Notes under the pieces: generated by a model
Database searches by the model: none
Seen by the model: the letters and a program-made list of their open reading frames with translations, nothing else
Told to the model about the DNA's origin: nothing
Made by a program: the position numbers and the translations under genes
Source of the DNA: Bacillus sp. T33-2
Lineage (GTDB): Bacteria; Bacillota; Bacilli; Bacillales; Cytobacillaceae
Assembly (NCBI RefSeq): GCF_002860205.1
Contig: NZ_PGVB01000011.1
Location: 43,210 to 107,209 of the forward strand
DNA length: 64,000 nucleotides
Direction of reading: 5' to 3'
Shown here: positions 42,383-51,227 of the stretch, in pieces
Numbering within the stretch: the stretch's first letter is position 1
Layout: each line of letters begins with the position of its first letter

Positions 42383-43573
42383 ATGGACGTGGTTGTAAGA
42401 CAAGGTGATTCTTTCTGGGATTACAGCCGGTTGTTTAAAATAACACTTCAGCTCATTATAGATTCAAACCGGGAGGTTCAAGCCACCCAGCTCCAAATCG
42501 GCCAGAAGGTGAAGATTCCAGGCTTTGTTGCTGTTGATTATAAAATAAGGCCGGGTGATTCTATATGGCATATTGCCCGCAGCAATAATGTAGAACTCGA
42601 CGGCTTGTTTCTTGTTAATCCTGGCTTGAGTTCACATGAGCTGAGGGTTGGCCAGATAATGACGGTGCCAGTGCGTGTTACTTGGAGCATCGTTCAAGCG
42701 AGGCAATTATATGATTATGACAAAATGATGAGCGACCTGAGGTGGCTCAAGAAGGTATATCCATTCCTCACTGTACTTCCCATAGGCCGCTCAGTTCAGG
42801 AAAGGGAATTACCGGAGGTCATAATAGGAAATGGCCGGAAAAGGGTGCATTTCAACGGTTCGTTTCATGGAAACGAGTGGATCACAACGGTCGTGATCAT
42901 GACCTATTTAAATGATTACCTGCTGGCGCTTACGAACAACACATGGATACGGGGTCTGCCAATGTACCCCTATTACAAACAAACAACATTGTCAATTGTC
43001 CCGATGGTCAATCCGGACGGAGTCAATCTTGTCTTGAACGGCCCGCCTGAAGAAGAGCCCTGGCACACGAGAGTTGTTGAATTGAACGGGGGCAGCAAGG
43101 ACTTCACTCGCTGGAAAGCGAATATCAAAGGTGTGGATTTGAATGACCAGTTCCCTGCAAAATGGGAGAAAGAGCGGGAAAGGAACCCGAAACAACCGGG
43201 ACCACGGGATTATACCGGCGAAAAGCCGCTGACCGAGCCAGAAGCGATCGCTGTAGCCCAGCTGATAAGCATGCGCGATTTTGCCATGGTGCTTGCTTTC
43301 CATACCCAGGGAGAGGTGATTTATTGGGGCTTCGATAACCTGGAGCCGCCGGAATCACAAACGATCGTGACGGAGTTTGGCAGGGTCAGCGGGTATGAGC
43401 CGGTCAAAACAATCGAAAGCTATGCCGGATGCAAGGATTGGTTTATCCAGGAATGGCGCAGACCCGGTTTTACAATTGAACTGGGGCGCGGGATCAATCC
43501 GCTCCCAATATCCCAATTTGATAAAATTTACCAAGAAGCACTCGGGATTTTCCTGGCGGCGCTATACATGTAA
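42383..43573 (+). CDS. LysM plus M14 gamma-D-glutamyl-meso-diaminopimelate endopeptidase (ENP1/YqgT-like)
   Basis: The protein has 396 residues from the ATG at 42383 behind AGGAGGTGG. Two LysM peptidoglycan-binding repeats (about 3-47 and 50-95) precede an M14 zinc carboxypeptidase domain. The zinc ligands are in FHGNEW (His and Glu) and VLAFHTQGE (His), and the catalytic Glu is in FTIELGRG. It should cut the gamma-D-Glu-diamino acid bond in peptidoglycan, as endopeptidase I of Lysinibacillus sphaericus and B. subtilis YqgT do. No signal peptide is seen, as in those relatives. It may act in sporulation or peptide recycling. Confidence 0.92.
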   Translation: MDVVVRQGDSFWDYSRLFKITLQLIIDSNREVQATQLQIGQKVKIPGFVAVDYKIRPGDSIWHIARSNNVELDGLFLVNPGLSSHELRVGQIMTVPVRVTWSIVQARQLYDYDKMMSDLRWLKKVYPFLTVLPIGRSVQERELPEVIIGNGRKRVHFNGSFHGNEWITTVVIMTYLNDYLLALTNNTWIRGLPMYPYYKQTTLSIVPMVNPDGVNLVLNGPPEEEPWHTRVVELNGGSKDFTRWKANIKGVDLNDQFPAKWEKERERNPKQPGPRDYTGEKPLTEPEAIAVAQLISMRDFAMVLAFHTQGEVIYWGFDNLEPPESQTIVTEFGRVSGYEPVKTIESYAGCKDWFIQEWRRPGFTIELGRGINPLPISQFDKIYQEALGIFLAALYM

Positions 43574-43615
43574 TGGGTGTGAAACGCCATTCAAGGGCCT
43601 CCATGTTTAATAATA

Positions 43616-43720
43616 TGAAGGACAATTTCCCCGTATCCACGGAGGATTTTCTCCTTCATCACCGCCATGAAGGACAGTTCTCACAGTAACCCGGGTGTAT
43701 TTTGTCCTTCATTACCGCAT
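43616..43720. repeat. Degenerate ATGAAGGACA-type intergenic repeats
   Basis: ATGAAGGACA occurs twice (about 43617 and 43666), each facing an inverted CTCCTTCAT or GTCCTTCAT, making imperfect palindromes. They look related to the 52-bp array at the window end. No gene is present in 43574-43786. Confidence 0.5.
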
Positions 43721-43786
43721 GATGGATACTTTTTCCATTTCATCAGGGGATTGGCCCGCCATGGAGTCAAGTCCGCATTATAGGAG

Positions 43787-43822
43787 AAAAAAGGAGAAAA
43801 GCCCACGCTTTTCTCCTTTTTT
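43787..43822. terminator. Bidirectional Rho-independent terminator
   Basis: AAAAAAGGAGAAAAGC pairs perfectly with GCTTTTCTCCTTTTTT around CCAC. It serves the convergent DUF948 gene and possibly the endopeptidase gene. Confidence 0.93.
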
Positions 43823-43824
43823 CA

Positions 43825-44187
43825 CTAACTGAGCTGTCTTTTTTTATTGAGCAATTTCCATTGCCTAAACCTGTACTTTCGCTCCAGGAGCGATACCGGC
43901 GTAGCCTTGATGGCCTGTTTAATCACTTTCGGTGTTTGCTTCACCTTATCGATTGTCTGGGTAAACGCTTGTTTTTTCTGTTCGATGTCGGACATAAGCT
44001 GCTGCTGGTTTTCGGTGAGCTTGTCTGTTTCCACCTTGAGGGTGGCCGTTTTTGCCTGGACGCGTGCGGCCGTTTCCGACAGGCTGTCCATCGCTGGTTT
44101 GGCTGCTTTCAATGTCTTAAACGCATAATAGCCTAAATAACCGATGGAAGCCGCAATCAATGCAAGGCTTAGATAGACGATGATCAT
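43825..44187 (-). CDS. DUF948 membrane-anchored coiled-coil protein
   Basis: The protein has 120 residues from the ATG at 44187 behind AAAGGAGG. One N-terminal helix (MIIVYLSLALIAASIGYLGY) is followed by a long coiled coil (MDSLSETAARVQAKTATLKV and on) and a basic tail. This is the DUF948/YtxG-like pattern seen with general-stress proteins. It is anchored in the membrane, and its role is unknown. Confidence 0.85.
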   Translation of the reverse strand: MIIVYLSLALIAASIGYLGYYAFKTLKAAKPAMDSLSETAARVQAKTATLKVETDKLTENQQQLMSDIEQKKQAFTQTIDKVKQTPKVIKQAIKATPVSLLERKYRFRQWKLLNKKRQLS

Positions 44188-44371
44188 GGTTGTGCCTCCT
44201 TTTACATGCTGTTTTTGATAATCTACCCATGATGCTAAAAAAACTAACAACAATTCCATTCCTGATTATTCCAAAAAATTTCAGCTGCCGATTTTACTAC
44301 TATTTAAATTGGAATTACACTACGATTATCATAAAGGCCACTGGCTTTCGTACGGGAAGGAAGGGAACTGC

Positions 44372-45289
44372 TTGAATAACCTGCGCATATACTTGATTCT
44401 TACGGTTGCGATGATGTTCTGGGGGCTGAATGTTGCTGTCATTAAGCTTCTCGTCGAGCATTTTAGCCCGGTAATGATTACATCTCTTCGGATTTTTGTG
44501 GCGGGAATTGTTGTTTTTATCATATTGGCAGGATTGAAAAGTGTCCGAAAACCTAACTTGAAGGAAACTTTTTATATTTTGTCCGGGGGTTTATTGAATA
44601 TAGCCGGCCATCATTATTTTTTGGCAATCGGCCTATTGAAAACATCCGCCGTGAACGGAGGTCTTATCTTGGGATTGGGCCCGCTGCTTACTGCATCAAT
44701 GGCGATCTTATTTCTTGGCAAAAGACTGACCATCATTCGAGCCCTCGGATTTATTTTCGGCGGAATTGGTGTGTCGCTGACGGTTCTCGCAGGGGGAAGC
44801 AGAGTGACCGGGATAAATACAGGGGATCTGTTTGTTTTTATTTCGATCCTCTCGCAGGCTGCAAGCTTCATCATTATTTCCAAAGCAGCAAAAACCCTGG
44901 AACCGCGCCTTTTGACCGGCTACATGCTTTTGATTGGGTCTGCCGCCCTATTTGCAGCTTCTCTTTTGACAGAGCCTTATGGAATCAAGAGTCTGGCAAA
45001 TGATTCTGTACTTTTATGGGTTGCTTTTTTTGCGTCATCAATCCTGGCGACCGCCTTTGGGCAGATGATCTATAACTATGCAATTGGAAAAGCTGGACCC
45101 GCGGAAACCTCGATTTTCCTAAATCTGAACACTTTTTTCTCACTGATCGGAGCAGCTGTTTTTTTAGGAGAAAAAATTACAGCCTTTCATCTATTTGGCC
45201 TTCTGTTCATTATAACCGGGGTTATTTTCGGATCAGGAGCACTTGAAGAACTGATGCTCAAAAAAAGGCCCTCGACAAAGGCTGCCTAA
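44372..45289 (+). CDS. EamA/DMT-family transporter
   Basis: The protein has 305 residues from a TTG behind GGAAGGAAGGGA; an ATG at 44309 would add a hydrophilic, unlikely leader. Ten membrane helices are arranged as two EamA repeats (MMFWGLNVAVIKLLVEHFSP at the start of the first). The family exports amino acids or other metabolites; the substrate cannot be told. The gene stands alone before the sigma-54 promoter of the SDR gene. Confidence 0.88.
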   Translation: MNNLRIYLILTVAMMFWGLNVAVIKLLVEHFSPVMITSLRIFVAGIVVFIILAGLKSVRKPNLKETFYILSGGLLNIAGHHYFLAIGLLKTSAVNGGLILGLGPLLTASMAILFLGKRLTIIRALGFIFGGIGVSLTVLAGGSRVTGINTGDLFVFISILSQAASFIIISKAAKTLEPRLLTGYMLLIGSAALFAASLLTEPYGIKSLANDSVLLWVAFFASSILATAFGQMIYNYAIGKAGPAETSIFLNLNTFFSLIGAAVFLGEKITAFHLFGLLFIITGVIFGSGALEELMLKKRPSTKAA

Positions 45290-45355
45290 AAAGGGACCGA
45301 AAAAACTGCTTTCAGAAATACGACTGTTCATTATCCGGTCATTTTTTTCATAACC

Positions 45356-45372
45356 TGTCCACTTGAAGGACA
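45356..45372. promoter_or_regulatory. Palindrome TGTCC-N7-GGACA upstream of the SDR promoter
   Basis: TGTCCACTTGAAGGACA is centred about 76 bp upstream of the predicted sigma-54 start. The outer arms extend the symmetry (CATAACC / GGTTATG). The same TGTCCA...GGACA pattern precedes the promoter at 59.3 kb. It is a candidate activator binding site. Confidence 0.5.
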
Positions 45373-45412
45373 CGGTTATGCCGAAACATCATCAATATCC
45401 TAATCTGTCCAT

Positions 45413-45429
45413 TTGGCATGAATCTTGCT
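45413..45429 (+). promoter_or_regulatory. Sigma-54 (-24/-12) promoter of the SDR gene
   Basis: TTGGCATGAATCTTGCT matches YTGGCACGRNNNTTGCW except for one base, with GG and GC exactly 10 bases apart. The gene starts 35 bp downstream. Confidence 0.85.
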
Positions 45430-45463
45430 CTTACCAAGAAGAGACTTTTTTTAGGAGGGCTAT

Positions 45464-46234
45464 ATGATGGATTTACAAGAATGCAGGGCAGTAGTGACTG
45501 GCGGTGCTTCAGGGCTTGGGGAAGCGACGGCCCGCAGTATCGTTGCAAAAGGCGGCAAAGTTGCGGTGCTGGACCTTTCAGGCGAGAGGGGTCTGGCATT
45601 AAGAAAGGAATTAGGAGAGAGCGTGATTTTTGCATCCACAGATGTAACCGATGAGGAAAAGGTAACAGCAGCAATCAACCAGGCTGTAGAGGAATTCGGC
45701 AGCATTAACACTGTTGTGAACTGCGCCGGGATCGGAGTGGCCGGGAAGCTTTTAGGGAAAAAAGGTGTACACGACCTGGGACTGTTCTCGAAAGTCATTT
45801 CAGTGAACCTCATTGGCACGTTTAATGTGATCCGGTTGGCGGCAGAACAAATGATGCAAAACGATGAGAATGAGCAGGGCGAGAGGGGTGTCATCATTAA
45901 CACGGCATCGGTTGCCGCCTTCGAAGGGCAAATCGGGCAGGCAGCGTACAGCGCCTCAAAAGGAGGAGTGGTAGGTATGACGCTTCCGATTGCAAGGGAA
46001 CTAGCCGCTTACGGGATCCGGGTTATGACGATTGCCCCGGGCTTATTCCATACCCCTATGTTTGATACCCTGCCTGAAGAAGCAAAAGTGTCTCTTGGCA
46101 AAATGGTACCGTTCCCGTCCCGACTTGGATATCCGGAGGAGTACGCCAAACTGGTGCAAAGCATCATTGAAAACCCTATGCTGAATGGTGAGATCATCCG
46201 TCTTGATGGGGCAATCAGGATGCAGCCGCGGTGA
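45464..46234 (+). CDS. Short-chain dehydrogenase (3-hydroxyacyl-CoA dehydrogenase type 2-like)
   Basis: This 256-residue SDR has the NAD-binding [14 protein letters not shown] at residue 11, NCAGIG (about 87), a catalytic Ser in [11 protein letters not shown], and the YxxxK in AAYSASKGG. It strongly resembles the HSD17B10-type 3-hydroxyacyl-CoA dehydrogenases. It would oxidise 3-hydroxyacyl-CoA in beta-oxidation or branched-chain amino-acid breakdown. TAGGAGG precedes two adjacent ATGs. A sigma-54 promoter lies upstream, linking it to the acyl-CoA operon at 59.3 kb. Confidence 0.92.
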   Translation: MMDLQECRAVVTGGASGLGEATARSIVAKGGKVAVLDLSGERGLALRKELGESVIFASTDVTDEEKVTAAINQAVEEFGSINTVVNCAGIGVAGKLLGKKGVHDLGLFSKVISVNLIGTFNVIRLAAEQMMQNDENEQGERGVIINTASVAAFEGQIGQAAYSASKGGVVGMTLPIARELAAYGIRVMTIAPGLFHTPMFDTLPEEAKVSLGKMVPFPSRLGYPEEYAKLVQSIIENPMLNGEIIRLDGAIRMQPR

Positions 46235-46312
46235 TGATAGATCAATTATGGTGTAACTTCTTTTGGAAGGAAACAGGCACTTAATGCGCTTGTTGCCAAA
46301 ATAGTAAATCAC

Positions 46313-46347
46313 ATGCAGGAGGCCAAAACGGTCTCCTGTTTGCATTT
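46313..46347 (+). terminator. Terminator-like hairpin after the SDR gene
   Basis: GCAGGAGGCC can pair imperfectly with GGTCTCCTGTTTGC around AAAAC, with a modest T stretch. It separates the SDR from the peptide ABC operon. Confidence 0.5.
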
Positions 46348-46485
46348 GAGCCAAAAAAATTTCATGTACCAGACAGATTTCGACATTAAAGAAAAATCTA
46401 TTATGCAATAATAATCATAATATTTGTTGTATTTTAATAATTCATAATATAATGATTTCAATAGACTTATCAGGCAGGTGGTCAA

Positions 46486-47499
46486 ATGGGTAAAGAACAC
46501 ATTTTACAAATAAACGATTTAAAAGTTTCTTTTATTTCGGGAAAAAAATACATACCCGCCGTCGACGGTATTAGTTTTGGGTTAAAGGAAGGCGAAATAT
46601 TAGGGATCGTGGGGGAATCAGGAAGTGGCAAAAGCGTGACCTCCTTAACTGCGATGGGGTTGATTCCCTCACCCCCCGGGAAAGTTGAACACGGTGAGAT
46701 TCTTTTTGACGGAAAAGATTTGACAAGTCTGTCGGAGAAGCAGTGGCGGAAGATTCGCGGGAACCAAATCTCGATGATTTTCCAGGAGCCCATGACATCA
46801 TTGAATCCGCTCTTTACGATTGGAAACCAGCTTGCTGAAGCAATCCGGCTGCATACGGATCTGTCAAAGGCAGAGGTGAGGATCCGGAGTATCGAATTGC
46901 TCAAACTGGTCGGGATCCCCCGGTCGGAAGGAATCCTTAAGGAATTTCCCCACCAGCTCTCAGGCGGCATGAGGCAGAGGGTCATGATCGCGATGGCCAT
47001 GGCATGCAATCCGAAAGTGCTGATTGCGGACGAGCCGACCACAGCGCTCGATGTCACGATCCAGGCCCAAATCCTTGCTTTAATGAAGGACTTAAATAAA
47101 AAAACAGGGACTTCCATCATCCTGATCACCCATGATTTAGGTGTCGTGGCGGAAATCTGCGAGCGGGTAATCGTCATGTACTCCGGCCAAATAGTCGAAC
47201 AGGGCGACGTGCGTACCATTTTAAAAGAACCAAAGCATCCATATACAAAAGGATTGCTGAAATCAATACCGGATCTGAGGGGAAAGAAGGAAAGGCTGTA
47301 CAGCATTCCTGGGACTGTCCCTGCACCTGGAACCATCCAGAACGGCTGCCGGTTCGCTCCCCGATGTTCTGAAGTCTTTGGGCGCTGCCTAGAGGCAGCA
47401 CCTGAATTATATAAAACAGAAAAAGAGGGACATGAAGTGCGGTGTTTCTTACATACAGTGGAAGAGAGGAGTGACGGCCATGTCAGAGTTACTTCTTGA
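46486..47499 (+). CDS. Oligopeptide/dipeptide ABC transporter ATPase (OppD/DppD type)
   Basis: This 337-residue ATPase has Walker A GESGSGKS (about 45), a Q-loop in IFQEPMTSLNP, the signature LSGGMRQR, Walker B VLIADEPTTALD and the H-loop THDLG. The C-terminal oligo_HPY region has the usual cysteines (NGCRFAPRC). It energises uptake of peptides or nickel-like ligands with the OppF-type partner. It is the first gene of a D-F-A-B-C operon; the next gene overlaps its end by 20 bp. Confidence 0.93.
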   Translation: MGKEHILQINDLKVSFISGKKYIPAVDGISFGLKEGEILGIVGESGSGKSVTSLTAMGLIPSPPGKVEHGEILFDGKDLTSLSEKQWRKIRGNQISMIFQEPMTSLNPLFTIGNQLAEAIRLHTDLSKAEVRIRSIELLKLVGIPRSEGILKEFPHQLSGGMRQRVMIAMAMACNPKVLIADEPTTALDVTIQAQILALMKDLNKKTGTSIILITHDLGVVAEICERVIVMYSGQIVEQGDVRTILKEPKHPYTKGLLKSIPDLRGKKERLYSIPGTVPAPGTIQNGCRFAPRCSEVFGRCLEAAPELYKTEKEGHEVRCFLHTVEERSDGHVRVTS

Positions 47500-48448
47500 G
47501 GTTTCCGGGCTGAAAAAATACTTCCCGATCACTGGAGGCCTTTTTGGCAGCAAAAAAGGAGAGGTCAAAGCGGTCGATGATGTTTCCTTCTACGTGAAAA
47601 AGGGTGAGACTTTGGGAATCGTCGGGGAAAGCGGCTGCGGCAAATCGACAACCGGACGGCTCCTGATGCGGCTCATTGAAGCGAGCGACGGCAAGATCGT
47701 TTTTGGAGATAAAGAGATTACCAGCATGTCTAAGTCTGAATTAAGAAAAACCCGCAGGGATATCCAAATGGTGTTCCAGGACCCTTATGCGTCATTAAAC
47801 CCCAGGCATTCAGTCGAAGAAATTCTCGAAGAGCCTCTGATTGTACACGGAATCGGCACGAAAGCGGAGCGCAAGAAGCGGGTGAATGAGATGCTCGAGG
47901 TTGTGGGCCTATCGAGCTACCATGCCAGGAGATATCCCCACCAGTTCAGCGGCGGGCAGCGCCAGAGGATTGGAATCGCAAAGGCTTTGATGACAAAACC
48001 GAAGCTCATCATTGCGGATGAGCCGGTGTCGGCACTCGATGTGTCCATCCAGGCCCAGGTGTTGAACCTGATGAAAGACATCCAGAAAGAATTCGGGCTG
48101 ACTTACATATTTATCGCGCATGATTTAGGGGTTGTCAGGCATATAAGCGACCGCGTTGGTGTCATGTATTTAGGCCGGCTCATAGAGCTGGCGGACAGTG
48201 AGCGGCTTTACGAGGATCCAAAACATCCATACACAAAGGCACTTCTTTCCGCTGTGCCGATACCAGATCCTGATATTAAGAGGGAGACGATTTTAATCCA
48301 GGGAGAGCTTCCAAGCCCTGCAGATCCGCCGTCAGGATGTGCCTTCCATACAAGATGTGCTTTTTGCATGGACATTTGCAAAACAACGCGGCCACAGAAC
48401 CGTGCCGTTGATGGTCATTACGTCGCATGCCACTTGTATGACGAGTGA
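47480..48448 (+). CDS. Oligopeptide/dipeptide ABC transporter ATPase (OppF/DppF type)
   Basis: The protein has 322 residues from the ATG at 47480 behind GAGGAGTG, overlapping the previous gene. Walker A is GESGCGKST, the signature is FSGGQRQRIGIAKAL, Walker B is LIIADEPVSALD, and the C-terminal cysteine region is SGCAFHTRCAF. It is the second motor subunit of the peptide transporter. Confidence 0.93.
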   Translation: MSELLLEVSGLKKYFPITGGLFGSKKGEVKAVDDVSFYVKKGETLGIVGESGCGKSTTGRLLMRLIEASDGKIVFGDKEITSMSKSELRKTRRDIQMVFQDPYASLNPRHSVEEILEEPLIVHGIGTKAERKKRVNEMLEVVGLSSYHARRYPHQFSGGQRQRIGIAKALMTKPKLIIADEPVSALDVSIQAQVLNLMKDIQKEFGLTYIFIAHDLGVVRHISDRVGVMYLGRLIELADSERLYEDPKHPYTKALLSAVPIPDPDIKRETILIQGELPSPADPPSGCAFHTRCAFCMDICKTTRPQNRAVDGHYVACHLYDE

Positions 48449-48505
48449 GCAGCAGGCGTTTATGATAAAAATTTGAACCAGAAAAAATAGGGGGTAAAAA
48501 ACGAT

Positions 48506-50116
48506 ATGAACAAAACGTTTAAATTGCTGTTCGTTTCGATCCTGGCAATAAGCCTGTTCCTTGTCGGCTGCAGCGGCAGCTCAGACCAGTCGTCAGGCGA
48601 AGGCGAAGCACCAAAAGACAACGGACCGAAAAAAGATACGCTCGTCTATGGGCGGGGCGGTGATTCCGCATCACTAGACCCAATCACAACGACAGAAGGG
48701 GAAACGTTCAAGATTACCGAAAACATCATGGAAACACTTCTTCAATATGGTGAACAGGACACCACTTTACATCCTGGACTCGCTGAAAAATGGGAAGCCA
48801 GTACGGATGGACTGACATACACATTCAATCTTCGCAAGGGTGTGAAGTTCCATGACGGTACCGATTTCAATGCGGCTGCCGTTGTATTCAACTTTGAGCG
48901 CTGGATGAATGGAGATGACAAGCAGTTTCCTTATTACAGCATGTTTGGCGGCTATAAGGGGGATGAAGGGCATGTCATCAAAGAAATTAAAGCAGTCGAT
49001 GACCATACTGTCCAATTCGCCCTGACACGTCCGCAGGCTCCGTTCCTCAAGAACATCGCTATGTCGGCGTTTGCCATTGCCAGCCCGGCAGCTGTGGAGA
49101 AATTCGGGGATAAGTTCAGGGAGAATCCGGTAGGTACAGGCCCGTTCAAATTTGTGGAGTGGAAGGCAAATGACCGGATTGTCCTTGAAAAGAATCCGGA
49201 ATACTGGCAAAAAGGGTATCCGAAGCTGAATAAACTTATTTTCCGTGTCATTCCGGAAAATACATCCCGCCTGAACGCCCTGGCAAATGGCGAAATTGAT
49301 GTCATGGACGGACTGAACAACTCCGATGAGGCGACCGTCAAAGGGAACGACAAGCTACAGGTGCTGAAACGTCCTCCCAACAACGTAGGCTATTTAGGCT
49401 TTACAGTGAACCGGCCGCCATTTGATAACAAGCTAGTCCGCCAGGCGTTAAGCCACGCGATCGATAAAAAGGCAATTATTGACTCGTTCTATGGCGGCCA
49501 GGCAGAGGCAGCGGTGAACCCGATGCCATCTTCCATTGAAGGCTACAATGACGAAATTGATCCGTACCCGTATGACCTTGATAAAGCTAAGGAACTGTTG
49601 AAAGAAGCAGGCTTTGAGAAAGGTTTCGAATTCGATTTGTGGGCCATGCCTGTACCGCGCCCTTATATGCCTGAAGGAATGAAGGTTGCCGAGGTCATAC
49701 AGGAAAGCTTCAACAAGATCGGTGTGAAAGCGAACATCCAATCGGTTGACTGGACCACATATTTGGAAAAAGCGAAAAAAGGAGAATTCGATGCATACAT
49801 GCTGGGCTGGACAGGTGACAATGGAGACCCTGACAACTTCTTGTACACACTGCTGGACAAAGACAGCATTGGAAGCAACAACTACTCCTACTATAGCAAC
49901 GATCAGCTGCATGACATCTTGATACAGGCACAAACAGAAACCGACCAGGCTAAGCGGAACGAGCTTTACAAGCAAGCCCAGGTGATCATTCATGACGATG
50001 CTCCGTGGGTTCCTCTTGTCCATTCGACACCGTTGCTTGCGGCATCAAAGGACGTGGCAAACTATAAGCCGCATCCAACTGGCTCAGAAGCGCTTACAAA
50101 AGTGGAATTTAAATAA
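48506..50116 (+). CDS. Peptide-binding lipoprotein of the ABC transporter (OppA/DppA type)
   Basis: This 536-residue SBP family 5 lipoprotein has a signal ending in the lipobox FLVGC (Cys22). Typical blocks are ATLDPITT-like SASLDPITTTEGETF, FNLRKGVKFHDGT and LRQALSHAIDKKAI-like VRQALSHAIDKKAI. It captures peptides outside the membrane for the permeases encoded next. A short hairpin (50127-50148) follows the gene inside the operon, which would raise its level over the permeases. Confidence 0.92.
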   Translation: MNKTFKLLFVSILAISLFLVGCSGSSDQSSGEGEAPKDNGPKKDTLVYGRGGDSASLDPITTTEGETFKITENIMETLLQYGEQDTTLHPGLAEKWEASTDGLTYTFNLRKGVKFHDGTDFNAAAVVFNFERWMNGDDKQFPYYSMFGGYKGDEGHVIKEIKAVDDHTVQFALTRPQAPFLKNIAMSAFAIASPAAVEKFGDKFRENPVGTGPFKFVEWKANDRIVLEKNPEYWQKGYPKLNKLIFRVIPENTSRLNALANGEIDVMDGLNNSDEATVKGNDKLQVLKRPPNNVGYLGFTVNRPPFDNKLVRQALSHAIDKKAIIDSFYGGQAEAAVNPMPSSIEGYNDEIDPYPYDLDKAKELLKEAGFEKGFEFDLWAMPVPRPYMPEGMKVAEVIQESFNKIGVKANIQSVDWTTYLEKAKKGEFDAYMLGWTGDNGDPDNFLYTLLDKDSIGSNNYSYYSNDQLHDILIQAQTETDQAKRNELYKQAQVIIHDDAPWVPLVHSTPLLAASKDVANYKPHPTGSEALTKVEFK

Positions 50117-50126
50117 TCACTGCCGG

Positions 50127-50152
50127 AAGGGGAGCTTCGACTCCCCTTTTGT
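50127..50152 (+). terminator. Intra-operon hairpin after the binding-protein gene
   Basis: AAGGGGAG pairs with CTCCCCTT around CTTCGA, followed by TTGTT. Partial termination or 3'-end stabilisation is likely. Confidence 0.7.
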
Positions 50153-50205
50153 TGGTGAAAAGGATTTTTCTTGATGTTATTTTGCTGAAAAGAGGGTGGG
50201 AAATC

Positions 50206-51213
50206 TTGTTTACATATACCGTCCGCCGCATCCTGTCGCTCGTGCCCGTCCTGTTTGGGATGACACTGGTCGTGTTCGCCATAATCCACGCCATCCCCGG
50301 CGACCCTGCGCAGGTCATACTTGGGCAGCGGGCAACGAAGGAAGCGATTGAAACGTTCACCCGTGAGCTTGGATTGGACAGGCCATGGTACATACAGTAT
50401 GTTGATTATCTAAAAGCATTGTTCCAGGGAGATTTAGGGACATCTTTACGAACGAACGCAGAAATCAATGATGAAATCTGGCAATATCTTGCCGCGACTG
50501 CTGAATTGACAGCGGTAGCGATGCTGATCGCTGTCATTGTCGGGGTGAATGCCGGGATTATCAGCGCCTGGTTTTCAAATTCCTGGTTTGATTATGTGGC
50601 AATGGTCCTGGCACTTATCGGAGTTTCAATGCCGATCTTCTGGCTCGGCCTGATGGAGCAATGGGCTTTTTCAATTGAACTCGGCTGGCTGCCTACCACC
50701 GGGCGGGAGGACGTCCGGGATCCTGTGACGGCAATAACGAATATTTATTTGATTGACACTTTGCTGCAGGGAAGGCCTGATCAATTCATTACAGTCATCA
50801 AACACCTGATCATGCCAAGTGTTGCCCTGGCGACCATCCCGATGGCGATTATCGCCAGAATGACAAGATCGACGATGCTGGAGGTCATGAAATCGGATTA
50901 TATCCGTACTGCACGTGCTAAAGGGCTCCGGATGTTCTGGGTGGTGTACAAGCATTCATTAAAAAATGCAATCATTCCTGTCCTTACAATTATTGGGCTG
51001 CAAACCGGACTTTTGCTGGGCGGTGCGATTCTCACAGAAACCATTTTTGGATGGCCTGGACTGGGAAGATACGTATATGATGCAATCAGCTTCCGTGACT
51101 ACCCGGTCATCCAGTCGGGAATTTTAATAATTGCTGCAATCTTTGTATTGATCAACCTAATTGTTGACCTGCTGTATGCCCTGGTCGACCCAAGGATTAA
51201 ATACAGTAAATAG
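50206..51213 (+). CDS. Peptide ABC transporter permease (OppB/DppB type)
   Basis: The protein has 335 residues from a TTG at 50206 (TTG TTT ACA TAT) behind GAGGGTGGG; the reading frame further up overlaps the hairpin. Six helices, the N-terminal TYTVRRILSLVPVLFGMT block and the permease loop RTARAKGLRMFWVVYKHSLK (in part) are typical of the BPD_transp_1 family. It forms the channel with the next gene. Confidence 0.92.
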   Translation: MFTYTVRRILSLVPVLFGMTLVVFAIIHAIPGDPAQVILGQRATKEAIETFTRELGLDRPWYIQYVDYLKALFQGDLGTSLRTNAEINDEIWQYLAATAELTAVAMLIAVIVGVNAGIISAWFSNSWFDYVAMVLALIGVSMPIFWLGLMEQWAFSIELGWLPTTGREDVRDPVTAITNIYLIDTLLQGRPDQFITVIKHLIMPSVALATIPMAIIARMTRSTMLEVMKSDYIRTARAKGLRMFWVVYKHSLKNAIIPVLTIIGLQTGLLLGGAILTETIFGWPGLGRYVYDAISFRDYPVIQSGILIIAAIFVLINLIVDLLYALVDPRIKYSK

Positions 51214-51227
51214 GAGGGAAATCAACC

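Noticed and set aside
46262..46285. Sigma-54 promoter upstream of the peptide ABC operon
   Set aside because: AGGCAC-N5-GCGC has the right spacing but two mismatches in the -12 element, and it lies more than 200 bp from the start codon.
46482..47336. Reverse-strand frame of 284 codons
   Set aside because: It is antisense to the OppD-type ATPase, whose motifs are complete; the reverse frame has no recognisable domain.
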